From Streptomyces sp. NBC_01116 (lineage in GTDB: Bacteria > Actinomycetota > Actinomycetes > Streptomycetales > Streptomycetaceae): a DNA stretch of 64,000 nt. A program made the translations under genes and the position numbers. The stretch is from NCBI RefSeq assembly GCF_041435495.1, contig NZ_CP108644.1, positions 2,542,001 through 2,606,000 of the forward strand, read 5' to 3'. Every line of letters starts with the position of its first letter. Position 1 is the first letter of the stretch. Below, piece after piece: positions 26,193-35,949 of this stretch. The notes under the pieces are model-generated. The model was not told the DNA's origin. It made no database searches and saw only the letters and a list, made by a program, of their open reading frames with translations.

Positions 26193-26235
26193 ACGGGCAG
26201 GCCGAGGGTTCCTTCGGAACCCCCAACCTGCCCGT
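26193..26235 (-). terminator. leuS terminator
   Basis: ACGGGCAGG at 26193-26201 pairs with CCTGCCCGT at 26227-26235. Inside, GGGTTCC-TTC-GGAACCC (26206-26222) forms a tight second stem. It lies 54 bp after the leuS stop codon. Confidence 0.82.
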
Positions 26236-26289
26236 AGGGGATGGCCCCCACTGTTCAGGGGAACGTCTCGGAGCGACGTCGAGGGGACG

Positions 26290-29163
<2,874 letters not shown>

Positions 29164-29203
29164 GATCCTCAAAGCTCCATCGATCGTCATCTGCCGGGAA
29201 ACG

Positions 29204-29282
29204 AAAAATCCCCTCGCACAGGAGGGGACGCCGCGCTGACTCCGACCAGGCGTTCTCACCGGTCGGGACTGTTCAGCGCGGC
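29204..29282 (-). terminator. Attenuator-type hairpins in the leuS leader
   Basis: On the minus strand a 10-base segment at 29273-29282 (GCCGCGCTGA, which contains the leader-peptide stop) is exactly complementary to 29230-29239. CCGACC/GGTCGG (29242-29247 with 29261-29266) forms a stem between them. A terminator stem TCCCCTC-CTGTGC-GAGGGGA (29209-29228) follows at once and ends in TTTTT (29204-29208). Five T are rare in this genome. The terminator lies before the leuS ATG, so it must control read-through. Confidence 0.8.
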
Positions 29283-29311
29283 TCGCTAAGCAGAAGGCGT
29301 ACGGCACGCAT
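29273..29311 (-). CDS. leuS leader peptide ([12 protein letters not shown])
   Basis: A 12-codon reading frame, ATG at 29309-29311 and TGA at 29273-29275, with three consecutive Leu codons (CTT CTG CTT) at positions 6-8. It is about 110 bp before leuS and directly upstream of the hairpins described at 29204-29282. Its ATG follows a TACCCT -10 box by six bases, so it is probably translated from a leaderless transcript. The design is that of amino-acid attenuation leaders: ribosome stalling at Leu codons when charged tRNA-Leu is scarce would change RNA folding. No start is known experimentally here. Confidence 0.75.
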   Translation of the reverse strand: MRAVRLLLSEPR

Positions 29312-29317
29312 GGCGTC

Positions 29318-29323
29318 AGGGTA
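29318..29323 (-). promoter_or_regulatory. -10 box TACCCT of the leuS leader transcript
   Basis: On the minus strand TACCCT is followed by GACGCC and the ATG of the leader peptide. The six-base spacing is that of a leaderless promoter. No good -35 is visible. Confidence 0.5.
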
Positions 29324-29494
29324 CCGCACGGGCCCGGAAGGGAGCGGGGAGTAACCAGGGGGCGGACATCGCGCGCGGGGCGATCCGGACAGGCCCGATC
29401 CGGACGGACGCGATCGAACAGACAGACCCGACCGAGCAGACCTGACAGGGTAGACCTGAGGGCAGACCCGGCCGAGCAGATCCGACCGGACAAA

Positions 29495-29529
29495 AGAAGC
29501 GGGCCACCCGATCCGGGTGGCCCGCTTCT
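29495..29529 (-). terminator. Terminator of the first tRNA-Ala gene
   Basis: A 16-bp perfect stem (29495-29510 with 29514-29529) with a 3-base loop and, on the minus strand, a TTTTG tail. It starts 15 bp after the tRNA. The region between this and the leuS promoter (29324-29494) holds only GC-rich degenerate GACCGAGCAGA-type repeats and no gene. Confidence 0.88.
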
Positions 29530-29543
29530 CACTGTCGATCTTG

Positions 29544-29616
29544 TGGAGCTAAGGAGAATTGAACTCCTGACCTCCTGCATGCCATGCAGGCGCTCTACCA
29601 ACTGAGCTATAGCCCC
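29544..29616 (-). tRNA. tRNA-Ala (anticodon GGC), copy 1
   Basis: A 73-nt cloverleaf on the minus strand. The acceptor arm is GGGGCTA/TAGCTCC with discriminator A. The D arm is GCTC/GAGC. The anticodon stem is CCTGC/GCAGG with loop ATGGCAT, giving anticodon GGC. The T arm is AGGAG-TTCAATT-CTCCT. The CCA end is not encoded. It is identical to the copy at 30306-30378. GCC is the major Ala codon in this genome. Confidence 0.95.
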
Positions 29617-29748
29617 TCGCTGCTTGCCGCCCGGTTTCCCTTGGCGACATCGAGAACATTACACGGTCCCCCCGGTGCTTCACCAAATCGTTTCCGGTCC
29701 GCACTGATATGCCCGAATCATCCCGATCGGCGGATCGTCAGCCGCAGG

Positions 29749-29982
29749 TCAGGCGGTCGCGAAGGAGTAGAAGCGCTTGAGGGTGCAGTGCTCCTCCAGG
29801 AGCCGCCCGTAGATCGGCTCCCCCTCCAGCTCCCGATAGGTCTCGATCGGGTCGCCTTTTATGATCAGCGCCCGTGCGCATTCCTCGCACCAGTACTGGT
29901 ACTCCGTGTTGACCGGGTCCATGTCCCTGACGATGGGCGTACCGCTGCCGCACCAGTCGCACTTACGCCTGTGTGCACCCAT
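29749..29982 (-). CDS. Small zinc-ribbon-like protein
   Basis: A 77-residue protein. CDWCGSGTPIVRDM at residues 8-21 and YWCEECARAL near 30-39 give two CxxC pairs, which would make a zinc ribbon or treble-clef. The rest (GDPIETYRELEGEPIYGRLLEEHCTLKRFYSFATA) is helical and charged. Function is not recognised. Its ATG lies three bases after the stop of the next zinc-ribbon gene, so the two are coupled. It lies between two identical tRNA-Ala genes. Streptomycete relatives exist from memory but are uncharacterised. Confidence 0.75.
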   Translation of the reverse strand: MGAHRRKCDWCGSGTPIVRDMDPVNTEYQYWCEECARALIIKGDPIETYRELEGEPIYGRLLEEHCTLKRFYSFATA

Positions 29983-29985
29983 CAG

Positions 29986-30174
29986 TCAGCTCCAGCTGTG
30001 GCCGCAGGCCGTGCACACGTAGGAGACCCCTCCGTTGTCACCCAGAACCTGGGCCACATGGGACGAACCGCAGGACGGACAGCCGAGACGGGATCGATCT
30101 TCGAACGGTACGGGGCCGGAGGTCTGGGCGGAGACGAGAGGCTGGTCGGGGACGTGTTCGCGACTCGCAGGCAT
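29986..30174 (-). CDS. Very small zinc-ribbon protein
   Basis: A 62-residue protein starting MPASREHVPDQPLVSAQ. The C-terminal 30 residues are a zinc ribbon: CPSCGSSHVAQVLGDNGGVSYVCTACGHSW, with two CxxC(G) pairs 18 residues apart. Similar ribbons occur in transcription and ribosome-associated factors, but no function can be assigned. The ATG at 30172-30174 is preceded by GGGAGGGAGCGCG. The longer open frame upstream runs through the second tRNA-Ala gene and is not coding. It probably forms a two-gene operon with the 77-residue protein downstream. Confidence 0.75.
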   Translation of the reverse strand: MPASREHVPDQPLVSAQTSGPVPFEDRSRLGCPSCGSSHVAQVLGDNGGVSYVCTACGHSWS

Positions 30175-30270
30175 CGCGCTCCCTCCCGATCGGTACGTCG
30201 CCCCCTCCGGCGTTCCGATTCTGCCATGGCCCCGCAAGGGGGTCAGCCCGCCCGGCGCCCCTATACAGAA

Positions 30271-30298
30271 GATCCCGCCCCCTGGTAGGGACGGGATC
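30271..30298 (-). terminator. Terminator of the second tRNA-Ala gene
   Basis: GATCCCG at 30271-30277 pairs with CGGGATC at 30292-30298. On the minus strand TTCTG follows. It lies seven bases after the tRNA and before the zinc-ribbon genes. Confidence 0.7.
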
Positions 30299-30305
30299 CT
30301 GATTG

Positions 30306-30378
30306 TGGAGCTAAGGAGAATTGAACTCCTGACCTCCTGCATGCCATGCAGGCGCTCTACCAACTGAGCTATAGCCCC
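30306..30378 (-). tRNA. tRNA-Ala (anticodon GGC), copy 2
   Basis: Base-for-base identical to the copy at 29544-29616, including discriminator A and no encoded CCA. The two copies are 689 bp apart, in the same orientation, with two small zinc-ribbon genes between them. Each copy has its own terminator, but the flanking sequences differ, so each is likely a separate transcription unit. Confidence 0.95.
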
Positions 30379-30518
30379 GCTGTTCGCTGTTGTTTCCCTG
30401 CGTTTCCGCGCTGCGAACAAGAAGAACTTTAGCCTGCGACCGGCCGGAAAGTGAAATCCGGCCCGGGCCGCCCGAGGACGACCCGCGAACGGCCTCTCGA
30501 CTGCCTCCCGACGACGGC

Positions 30519-31172
30519 CTAGTCGTCGTCGCCGAGGACCGGCTCCGGGAGCGTGCCGGCGTTGTGTTCCAGCAGACGCCAGCCGCGCGCGCCCTCGCCG
30601 AGGACGGACCAGCAGCAGTTGGACAGCCCGCCGAGCCCTTCCCAGTGGTGCGCCTCCAGGCCGAGCAGGCGGCCGATCGTCGTCCTGATCGTGCCGCCGT
30701 GGCTGACCACGACGAGCGTGCCGTTCTCCGGGAGCTTCTCCGCGTGCTCCAGAACGACCGGCGCCGCCCGGTCGGCGACCTCGGTCTCCAGCTCGCCGCC
30801 GCCCCGGCGCACCGGCTCGCCGCGCTTCCAGGCCGCGTACTGGTCGCCGAAGCGCTCGACGATCTCCTGGTGGGTCAGCCCCTGCCAGGCGCCGGCGTAC
30901 GTCTCACGGAGTGAGGCGTCGTGTGCGACGGCGAGGCCGCTGACGGCGGAGAGCTCGGCGGCGGTGGCCGCCGCCCGTCGCAGGTCTGAGGCCACGATGG
31001 CGTCCGGCTTGAGCGAGGCGAGCAGCCGGGCGGCACGGCGGGCCTGCCCGACGCCCACCTCGGTGAGCTCGATGTCCGTGGAGCCCTGGAAACGGCGCTC
31101 CAGGTTCCACGCCGTCTGGCCGTGCCGCCAGAGGACGATCCTGCGGCCCGTGCCGCTGCCGCTGCCGTTCAG
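30519..31172 (-). CDS. Histidine phosphatase family protein, probable CTG start
   Basis: A 217-residue member of the phosphoglycerate-mutase-like histidine phosphatases. IVLWRHGQTAWNLERRFQG holds the RHG catalytic motif with the nucleophilic His at about residue 17. LRETYAGAWQGLTHQE and VVVSHGGTIRTTIGRLLG provide the Glu and second His. In this frame there is no ATG, GTG or TTG between the upstream stop and the RHG motif. The only start that keeps the motif is CTG at 31170-31172, giving MNGSGSGTGRRIVLWRHG, with GGAAGG nine bases before it. The CTG overlaps the rsfS TGA (CTGA), so translation is coupled. A start inside the domain at MGVGQ would remove the catalytic His. Confidence 0.82.
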   Translation of the reverse strand: MNGSGSGTGRRIVLWRHGQTAWNLERRFQGSTDIELTEVGVGQARRAARLLASLKPDAIVASDLRRAAATAAELSAVSGLAVAHDASLRETYAGAWQGLTHQEIVERFGDQYAAWKRGEPVRRGGGELETEVADRAAPVVLEHAEKLPENGTLVVVSHGGTIRTTIGRLLGLEAHHWEGLGGLSNCCWSVLGEGARGWRLLEHNAGTLPEPVLGDDD

Positions 31173-31630
31173 CTCTGGTCACCTTCCGTGCCGCCGTTGA
31201 GCTGTGCGTGCTCCTCGGCCTTGCCACGGGTCTTGATCGCGTCCTCGGGGAGGGCGATCTCCGGGCAGTCCTTCCACAGGCGCTCCAGCGCGTAGAAGAC
31301 GCGCTCCTCGCTGTGCTGGACGTGGATGACGATGTCGACGTAGTCGAGGAGGATCCAGCGGGCGTCGCGGTCGCCCTCGCGGCGCACCGGCTTGACGCCG
31401 AGCTCCTTCTGGAGCCGCTCCTCGATCTCGTCGACGATCGACTTGACCTGGCGGTCGTTGGGGGCCGAGGCGAGCAGGAAGGCGTCGGTGATCGACAGCA
31501 CGTCGCTGACGTCGTAGGCGATGATGTCGTGCGCGAGCCGGTCGGCGGCCGCCTGAGCGGCGGCGTTGATGAGCTCGATGGAGCGGTCCGTGGCGGTCAC
31601 ATGCAGGCTTTCGTCGGCGGTCGGATGCAA
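31169..31630 (-). CDS. rsfS: Ribosomal silencing factor RsfS
   Basis: RsfS binds L14 on the 50S subunit and blocks subunit joining in stationary phase. The protein has the complete DUF143 domain: AAQAAADRLAHDIIAYDVSDVLSITDAFLLASAPNDRQVKSIVDEI, then RREGDRDARWILLDYVDIVIHVQHSEERVFYALERLWKDCPEI. The ATG at 31630 has AGAGG five bases upstream and gives 153 residues. A GTG ten codons later (VTATDRSIELI) matches the start I remember for relatives and cannot be excluded. It overlaps the downstream phosphatase gene by 4 bp. nadD, the LCP gene and rsfS are usual neighbours. Confidence 0.93.
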   Translation of the reverse strand: MHPTADESLHVTATDRSIELINAAAQAAADRLAHDIIAYDVSDVLSITDAFLLASAPNDRQVKSIVDEIEERLQKELGVKPVRREGDRDARWILLDYVDIVIHVQHSEERVFYALERLWKDCPEIALPEDAIKTRGKAEEHAQLNGGTEGDQS

Positions 31631-31741
31631 CCTCTAGGGTCTCACGGACCGCCGACAGAGCCTTACTGCGTTTCCCGGCAGGGCTCCGGACGGGGATCGG
31701 GCCGGACTCGACGGCGGACACCGAACGGCTCCCACGACGGT

Positions 31742-31771
31742 CACCGGCCGGTGCCGGAGCGCCGGCCGGTG
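31742..31771 (-). terminator. Terminator after the LCP gene
   Basis: CACCGGCCGG at 31742-31751 pairs with CCGGCCGGTG at 31762-31771 around a 10-base loop, 13 bp after the LCP stop codon on the minus strand. Confidence 0.65.
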
Positions 31772-31783
31772 CCCCCGAGCGGG

Positions 31784-33595
31784 CTACGGGACCTCGTAGT
31801 CCTGGCCGAGGACCGCGGACACGTCGGCGTTGGCGGCCGGCTCGCCCTTCTTCACGTCGCCTGCGGAAAGGCCCAGGGTCTTGGCCACCTCGACGGCCTT
31901 CTCCTTGTCCTCCGCGGACCGGTAGAGCACGAGGGACGACGCCTCGGCCCCTGCCTTGCCGCTGTCCACGAAGGCGTAACCGCCGTTGACCAGCTGGACC
32001 CGGGCGGCCTCCGCCGCCTTCTGGTTCCCGGTGGCGTTGCGGACGGCGACCCGGAGCGGAGCGCCCGCCTCCGGAGCCTTCACCGTGCCGCCGAGGATGT
32101 TCTTGACGACGCCGCGGGTGTCGGCCTCGGTGAGCGTGCCGTCCTCCTGGACCGGCAGGAGGGCCGTCTTGTAGTCGCCGACCTTGGCCCGCGAGGCCAG
32201 CTTGGCGAGCGAGGCCCCGAGGTCCTTCTCGGGCAGCGACGGGTCCAGCACCTGGAGCAGCGTCTCGATGGTGACGGTCGCGGCCTTGGGGTCCTCGGAG
32301 ATCTTCCGCAGCGTGGCCCGCATGACCTCGCCGAACCGCGTCAGCTGCTTGGCCTCGGGCTCCCCCGGCGCACGGTACGTGGCGTACGCGACGGCCATCG
32401 GGCCGCTGAGCGTCTGGCCCTCGCCCTTGTTCACCAGGGGCGATTCGCCCTTCTTCGCGCCGGGCACTGCCGTGTCGGTGTCGACCTCGATGTTGCCGAC
32501 CAGCTCGACGAGGTTCTCCAGGTACGGGGTGTCCAGCCGCCAGGTGCCGGTGATCCGGGTGCCCAGGAGGGTGTCGATCGCCTCACGGGTGCCGGTCCTG
32601 CCGTCGTCCTCGACGGACTTGCCGAGTGTGGTGGTGGTCCCGTCGTCGCCCGCGACGGCGAGGGAGTTGGGCAGCAGGACGGTGGTGCCCTGCTTGGTGG
32701 TGGCGTTGTCGACGAGCAGCGCCGTCGAGGTGCCGCCCTTCTTCGTGTCGTGCAGGTGCACCACCATCATGTCGCGCTGCTGCGCGCCGGCGGCCACGGC
32801 TTTCTTCTCGTCCGATCCGGACAGGCCCGGGATCATGTCGGCGGACCAGAGGTAGCCGGCCCCGCCGACGACGACGAGAACGGCGACGACGACCAGGGCG
32901 ACCATCCGGTTGCGGCCCTTGCGCCGCGCCTCCTCGCGCCGCTCGCTGCGGCTCTCGGTGAACTTCAGCCAGTCGATGACGTCTTCGGAGTCCTCGTCGG
33001 GCTCCTCGATGAACGAGAACTGCTCGGTGCGGTAGTCGGGGGCGGGCTTGCGCTGCCCCGGAAGCGCGGCCTCCGCCTCCACCTCCGCCTCCGCCGCTCC
33101 AGGCGACTGCGGCTGCGGCTGCGGCTGCGGCTGCGGCTGCGGCTGCTGTGCGGGAGCCTGCTGCGGGGCCTGTTCCGGTGCGGGGGCCACGCCCTGCTGC
33201 GGCACGCTCCAGTGCTGGCCGGTGTCGACCGCGGCGGGCTGCTGCCCGGTCGCGTAGCCGTAGTCGGTGTAGGAGCCGTAGCCGTACCCCTGGTCGGCGC
33301 CCTGGCCCTGCTGGGACGGCTGGCCCGGGTGCAGGCCCGCGTAGGGGTCGTAGCCCTGGGGCTGCTGCTGAGGGTTGCCGTAGGCGTCGTAGCCGTAGCC
33401 GGCGTCCTGGGTTGGGTGGCCCTGACCCGGCTGGGCGGCGTAGGGGTCGTAGACCTGGCCCTGCTGACCCTGCTGACCCGGCTGGTCGTACTGCTGGTGG
33501 CCCTGCTGCTGGTAGACCGGCTGCCCGTACGCGTCGTAGCCGACGATCTGCGGCTCCTGGTAGTACGGGTCGTACGGGTTCTGTCGGTCGTTCAC
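31784..33595 (-). CDS. LytR-CpsA-Psr (LCP) family protein with LytR_C domain
   Basis: LCP proteins transfer lipid-linked glycopolymers to peptidoglycan. The 603-residue product has a long cytoplasmic N-terminus (1-225) rich in Gln, Tyr, Gly and Pro (YQQQGHQQYDQPGQQGQQG) with a (PQ)n run near 155-170. One membrane helix follows at about 228-250 (VALVVVAVLVVVGGAGYLW). The extracytoplasmic part has LCP features (DMMVVHLHDTKKGG, DTLLGTRITGTWRLDTPYLENLVELVGNIEVDTD) and ends with a LytR_C-like domain (PLRVAVRNATGNQKAAEAARVQLVNGGY). The GTG at 33593-33595 has GAGAGG upstream. From memory the S. coelicolor orthologue (SCO2578) is required for spore-wall glycopolymer attachment. The glycopolymer cassettes further right fit that role. 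Confidence 0.85.
   Translation of the reverse strand: MNDRQNPYDPYYQEPQIVGYDAYGQPVYQQQGHQQYDQPGQQGQQGQVYDPYAAQPGQGHPTQDAGYGYDAYGNPQQQPQGYDPYAGLHPGQPSQQGQGADQGYGYGSYTDYGYATGQQPAAVDTGQHWSVPQQGVAPAPEQAPQQAPAQQPQPQPQPQPQPQSPGAAEAEVEAEAALPGQRKPAPDYRTEQFSFIEEPDEDSEDVIDWLKFTESRSERREEARRKGRNRMVALVVVAVLVVVGGAGYLWSADMIPGLSGSDEKKAVAAGAQQRDMMVVHLHDTKKGGTSTALLVDNATTKQGTTVLLPNSLAVAGDDGTTTTLGKSVEDDGRTGTREAIDTLLGTRITGTWRLDTPYLENLVELVGNIEVDTDTAVPGAKKGESPLVNKGEGQTLSGPMAVAYATYRAPGEPEAKQLTRFGEVMRATLRKISEDPKAATVTIETLLQVLDPSLPEKDLGASLAKLASRAKVGDYKTALLPVQEDGTLTEADTRGVVKNILGGTVKAPEAGAPLRVAVRNATGNQKAAEAARVQLVNGGYAFVDSGKAGAEASSLVLYRSAEDKEKAVEVAKTLGLSAGDVKKGEPAANADVSAVLGQDYEVP
33107..33146. repeat. CTGCGG hexanucleotide repeat in the LCP gene
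   Basis: About six and a half tandem CTGCGG units on the + strand, encoding the Gln-Pro dipeptide run near residues 155-170 of the LCP protein. Slippage here would change the run by whole dipeptides and keep the frame. Confidence 0.85.
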
Positions 33596-33614
33596 CGGTG
33601 CCCCTCTCCGTGGC

Positions 33615-34232
33615 TCACTCGCCGCGGTACAGCTGGCGCTTGTCGATGTAGCGGACCACCCCGTCCGGCACCAGGTACCAGACCGGCTCCCCCTGCGCGA
33701 CCCTCTCACGGCAGTCCGTGGACGAGATTGCCAGCGCGGGCACCTCCACGAGGGAGACACCGCCCTCGGGCAGTCCGTCGTCCGTGAGCACGTGACCCGG
33801 ACGGGTCACACCGATGAAGTGGGAGAGCGAGAACAGCTCCTCCGCGTCGCGCCAGGTGAGGATCTGGGACAACGCGTCGGCGCCGGTGATGAAGAAGAGG
33901 TCCGCCTCGCCGTGGACCTCGCGCAGATCCCGCAGCGTATCGATGGTGTACGTCGGTCCGCCACGGTCGATGTCACTGCGGCTCACGGAGAACTGCGGGT
34001 TGGACGCGGTGGCGATGACGGTCATCAGATAGCGGTCCTCGGCCGGGGAGACGGTCTTGTGGCTCTTCTGCCACGGCTGCCCGGTCGGGACGAAGACGAC
34101 CTCGTCGAGATGGAACTGGGCGGCCACTTCACTGGCCGCCACCAGGTGTCCATGGTGGATCGGGTCGAATGTCCCGCCCATCACGCCGATACGGCGTTTG
34201 CCGGGGCCGGTAGGCACTTCCTGCTCTCCCAT
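33615..34232 (-). CDS. nadD: Nicotinate-nucleotide adenylyltransferase
   Basis: NadD makes deamido-NAD from nicotinate mononucleotide and ATP. The 205-residue product has the nucleotidyltransferase signature [22 protein letters not shown] near 16-37 with its HxGH motif. [12 protein letters not shown] is the pyridine-binding segment, and [11 protein letters not shown] and the C-terminal [21 protein letters not shown] (ISST-xR motif) complete it. The ATG at 34230-34232 was preferred to an upstream GTG. A TAGGCT sequence eight bases further upstream (34241-34246) may be a -10 box. It lies 19 bp upstream of the LCP gene and is probably co-transcribed. Confidence 0.95.
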   Translation of the reverse strand: MGEQEVPTGPGKRRIGVMGGTFDPIHHGHLVAASEVAAQFHLDEVVFVPTGQPWQKSHKTVSPAEDRYLMTVIATASNPQFSVSRSDIDRGGPTYTIDTLRDLREVHGEADLFFITGADALSQILTWRDAEELFSLSHFIGVTRPGHVLTDDGLPEGGVSLVEVPALAISSTDCRERVAQGEPVWYLVPDGVVRYIDKRQLYRGE

Positions 34233-34269
34233 GCGTGCAGAGCCTACTGGCACAGCTGTACGCCCCGGC

Positions 34270-34434
34270 TCAGCGGTCGCGGTTGAAGCTGATGGTGATC
34301 CACAGAAGCAGCATCAGCGCGACAAAGGCCCCGGCGCCGACGAAGTAGGGGTTGAGGCTTTCGTGGTTGCCGCCGCCCTCGCCGCCCCCGGAGGCAAGAG
34401 TGGCAAGCTGGTGTGCGGTGCTCGTGAGGCTCAT
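34270..34434 (-). CDS. Small single-span membrane protein
   Basis: A 54-residue reading frame, ATG at 34432-34434 and TGA at 34270-34272. The N-terminus is [22 protein letters not shown], followed by [23 protein letters not shown] as a single membrane helix and NRDR at the cytoplasmic end. It is followed by nadD after 37 bp. The next small membrane protein lies 84 bp upstream in the same orientation. Streptomycete genomes carry similar tiny proteins here from memory (SCO2580-like). Function unknown. Confidence 0.7.
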   Translation of the reverse strand: MSLTSTAHQLATLASGGGEGGGNHESLNPYFVGAGAFVALMLLLWITISFNRDR

Positions 34435-34518
34435 CTTCGGCAGGACCTATCGATCGTGAATCGGAAGGAAGACGTCGGCCCCATCGTATGCGGGACCCTC
34501 GGGCACGCTCACGGCGAC

Positions 34519-34671
34519 TCAGTCGTTGTTGTCGTCGTTGCGGTATCCGCGCAGCAGGAACCAGGCGAGCAGCACCGCTCCGAGGATCGAGACGAGCAGC
34601 ACGATCCGGAGGGTGTCACCCGGTCCCTGCTCCTCGGACGCGGCGGCGAGCAGTACGGCGGTGTGCGGCAT
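34519..34671 (-). CDS. Small single-span membrane protein
   Basis: A 50-residue reading frame, ATG at 34669-34671 with GAGGAG upstream and TGA at 34519-34521. After MPHTAVLLAAASEEQGPGD there is one membrane helix (LRIVLLVSILGAVLLAWFLL), then RGYRNDDNND. It resembles the 54-residue neighbour in plan: short extracytoplasmic N-terminus, one helix, short charged tail. The M48 protease gene starts 111 bp away on the other strand. Function unknown. Confidence 0.7.
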   Translation of the reverse strand: MPHTAVLLAAASEEQGPGDTLRIVLLVSILGAVLLAWFLLRGYRNDDNND

Positions 34672-34689
34672 TTCGGGCGCTCCTCAAGG

Positions 34690-34698
34690 TTATCCACA
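34690..34698 (+). promoter_or_regulatory. DnaA-box-like TTATCCACA
   Basis: An exact copy of the E. coli R1-type DnaA box between the divergent small membrane-protein gene and the M48 protease gene. A single 9-mer has limited weight. Streptomyces DnaA prefers TTGTCCACA. Confidence 0.3.
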
Positions 34699-34782
34699 GC
34701 CCCCCGCACACCGTAGCGCCAGCGCATACGCTGGGTTTTGTCCGGGGGACGAGCAACGTCTCGTACGAACAGGGGGCCATCC

Positions 34783-35949
34783 ATGACCGACAGCAGTCAC
34801 GAGAACGTGCCGAGCAGGCAGCGCCGGCGATTCCCCGGGATCTCCTCCCGGGCCTACGAGCACCCCGCCGACCGCTCGGCCCTGGTGGCCCTGCGCAAGC
34901 TGACCGGGTTCGACACCGTGTTCAAGGCGCTCAGCGGGCTGCTCCCGGAGCGCAGCCTGCGGCTGCTCTTCCTCTCCGACTCCGTCCGGGTGAGCGACGC
35001 GCAGTTCGCCCACCTGAACGACATGCTGCGGGACGCGTGTTACATCCTGGACCTGGAGAAGGTCCCGCCGATGTACGTGAAGCAGGACCCGCAGCCCAAC
35101 GCCATGTGCATCGGGCTGGACGAGCCGATCATCGTGGTCACCACCGGCCTGGTCGAGCTGCTCGACGAGGAGGAGATGCGGGCGGTGGTGGGCCACGAGG
35201 TGGGCCACGCGCTCTCCGGTCACTCGGTGTACCGGACGATACTGCTCTTCCTGACCAACCTCGCCGTGAAGGTCGCCTGGATCCCGCTGGGCAATGTGGC
35301 GATCATGGCGATAGTGACGGCGCTGCGCGAGTGGTTCCGCAAGTCGGAGCTGTCCGCGGACCGGGCCGGGCTGCTGGTCGGCCAGGACATCACGGCCTCC
35401 ATGCGCGGTCTGATGAAGATCGCGGGCGGTAATCACCTCCACGAGATGAACGTGGACGCCTTCCTCGCCCAGGCCGACGAGTACGAGAAGGGCGGCGACC
35501 TCCGGGACTCCGTCCTCAAGATCCTCAATGTGCTGCCCCGCACGCACCCGTTCACCACCGTGCGGGCCGCCGAGCTGAAGAAGTGGTCGGAGACCCGCGA
35601 CTTCCAGCGGATCATGGACGGCCACTACCCACGGCGCGACGAGGACAAGGACACCTCGGTGACCGACTCGTTCCGCGAGTCCGCCTCGCACTACGCGGAC
35701 ACGGTGCGCACCAGCAAGGACCCGCTGATGAAGCTCGTGGGCGACATCGCCGGCGGCGCGGGAGACCTCGGCGGCAAGCTGCGCGACCGGTTCACCGGAG
35801 CCGGGGGCGCCAAGGGCGGGGCGCAGGGCCCGTCCGACGGTTCCGCCACGGACGGCGGTTCCGCTACGGGCGGGGACGGGACGTCCGGCCGGCCTCAGGA
35901 CCCTGAGGAGGGCCCGGGGACGTCGTCGTCGGGGCCGTCGGGGAGCTGA
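34783..35949 (+). CDS. M48 family zinc metalloprotease
   Basis: A 388-residue HtpX-like protease. The zinc motif HEVGH is at 138-142 within EEEMRAVVGHEVGHALSGHS, and the third ligand Glu is E189 in SELSADRAG. Hydrophobic segments surround the site (ILLFLTNLAVKVAWIPLGNVAIMAIV), as in membrane-linked M48 proteases. The C-terminus is a disordered Gly/Ser/Asp-rich tail. The ATG at 34783 follows AGGGGG; an upstream open frame adds 15 residues without support. The last 86 bp overlap the 3' end of the convergent gene at 35864-37009. Confidence 0.9.
   Translation: MTDSSHENVPSRQRRRFPGISSRAYEHPADRSALVALRKLTGFDTVFKALSGLLPERSLRLLFLSDSVRVSDAQFAHLNDMLRDACYILDLEKVPPMYVKQDPQPNAMCIGLDEPIIVVTTGLVELLDEEEMRAVVGHEVGHALSGHSVYRTILLFLTNLAVKVAWIPLGNVAIMAIVTALREWFRKSELSADRAGLLVGQDITASMRGLMKIAGGNHLHEMNVDAFLAQADEYEKGGDLRDSVLKILNVLPRTHPFTTVRAAELKKWSETRDFQRIMDGHYPRRDEDKDTSVTDSFRESASHYADTVRTSKDPLMKLVGDIAGGAGDLGGKLRDRFTGAGGAKGGAQGPSDGSATDGGSATGGDGTSGRPQDPEEGPGTSSSGPSGS

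Noticed and set aside
29164..29320. T-box riboswitch for leuS
   Set aside because: I see no recognisable T-box sequence or specifier arrangement; a short Leu-rich coding leader explains the structure better.
29986..30420. 144-codon minus-strand frame covering the second tRNA-Ala
   Set aside because: The first 82 codons run through the tRNA gene and its terminator; the zinc-ribbon gene starts at 30174 with its own ribosome-binding site.
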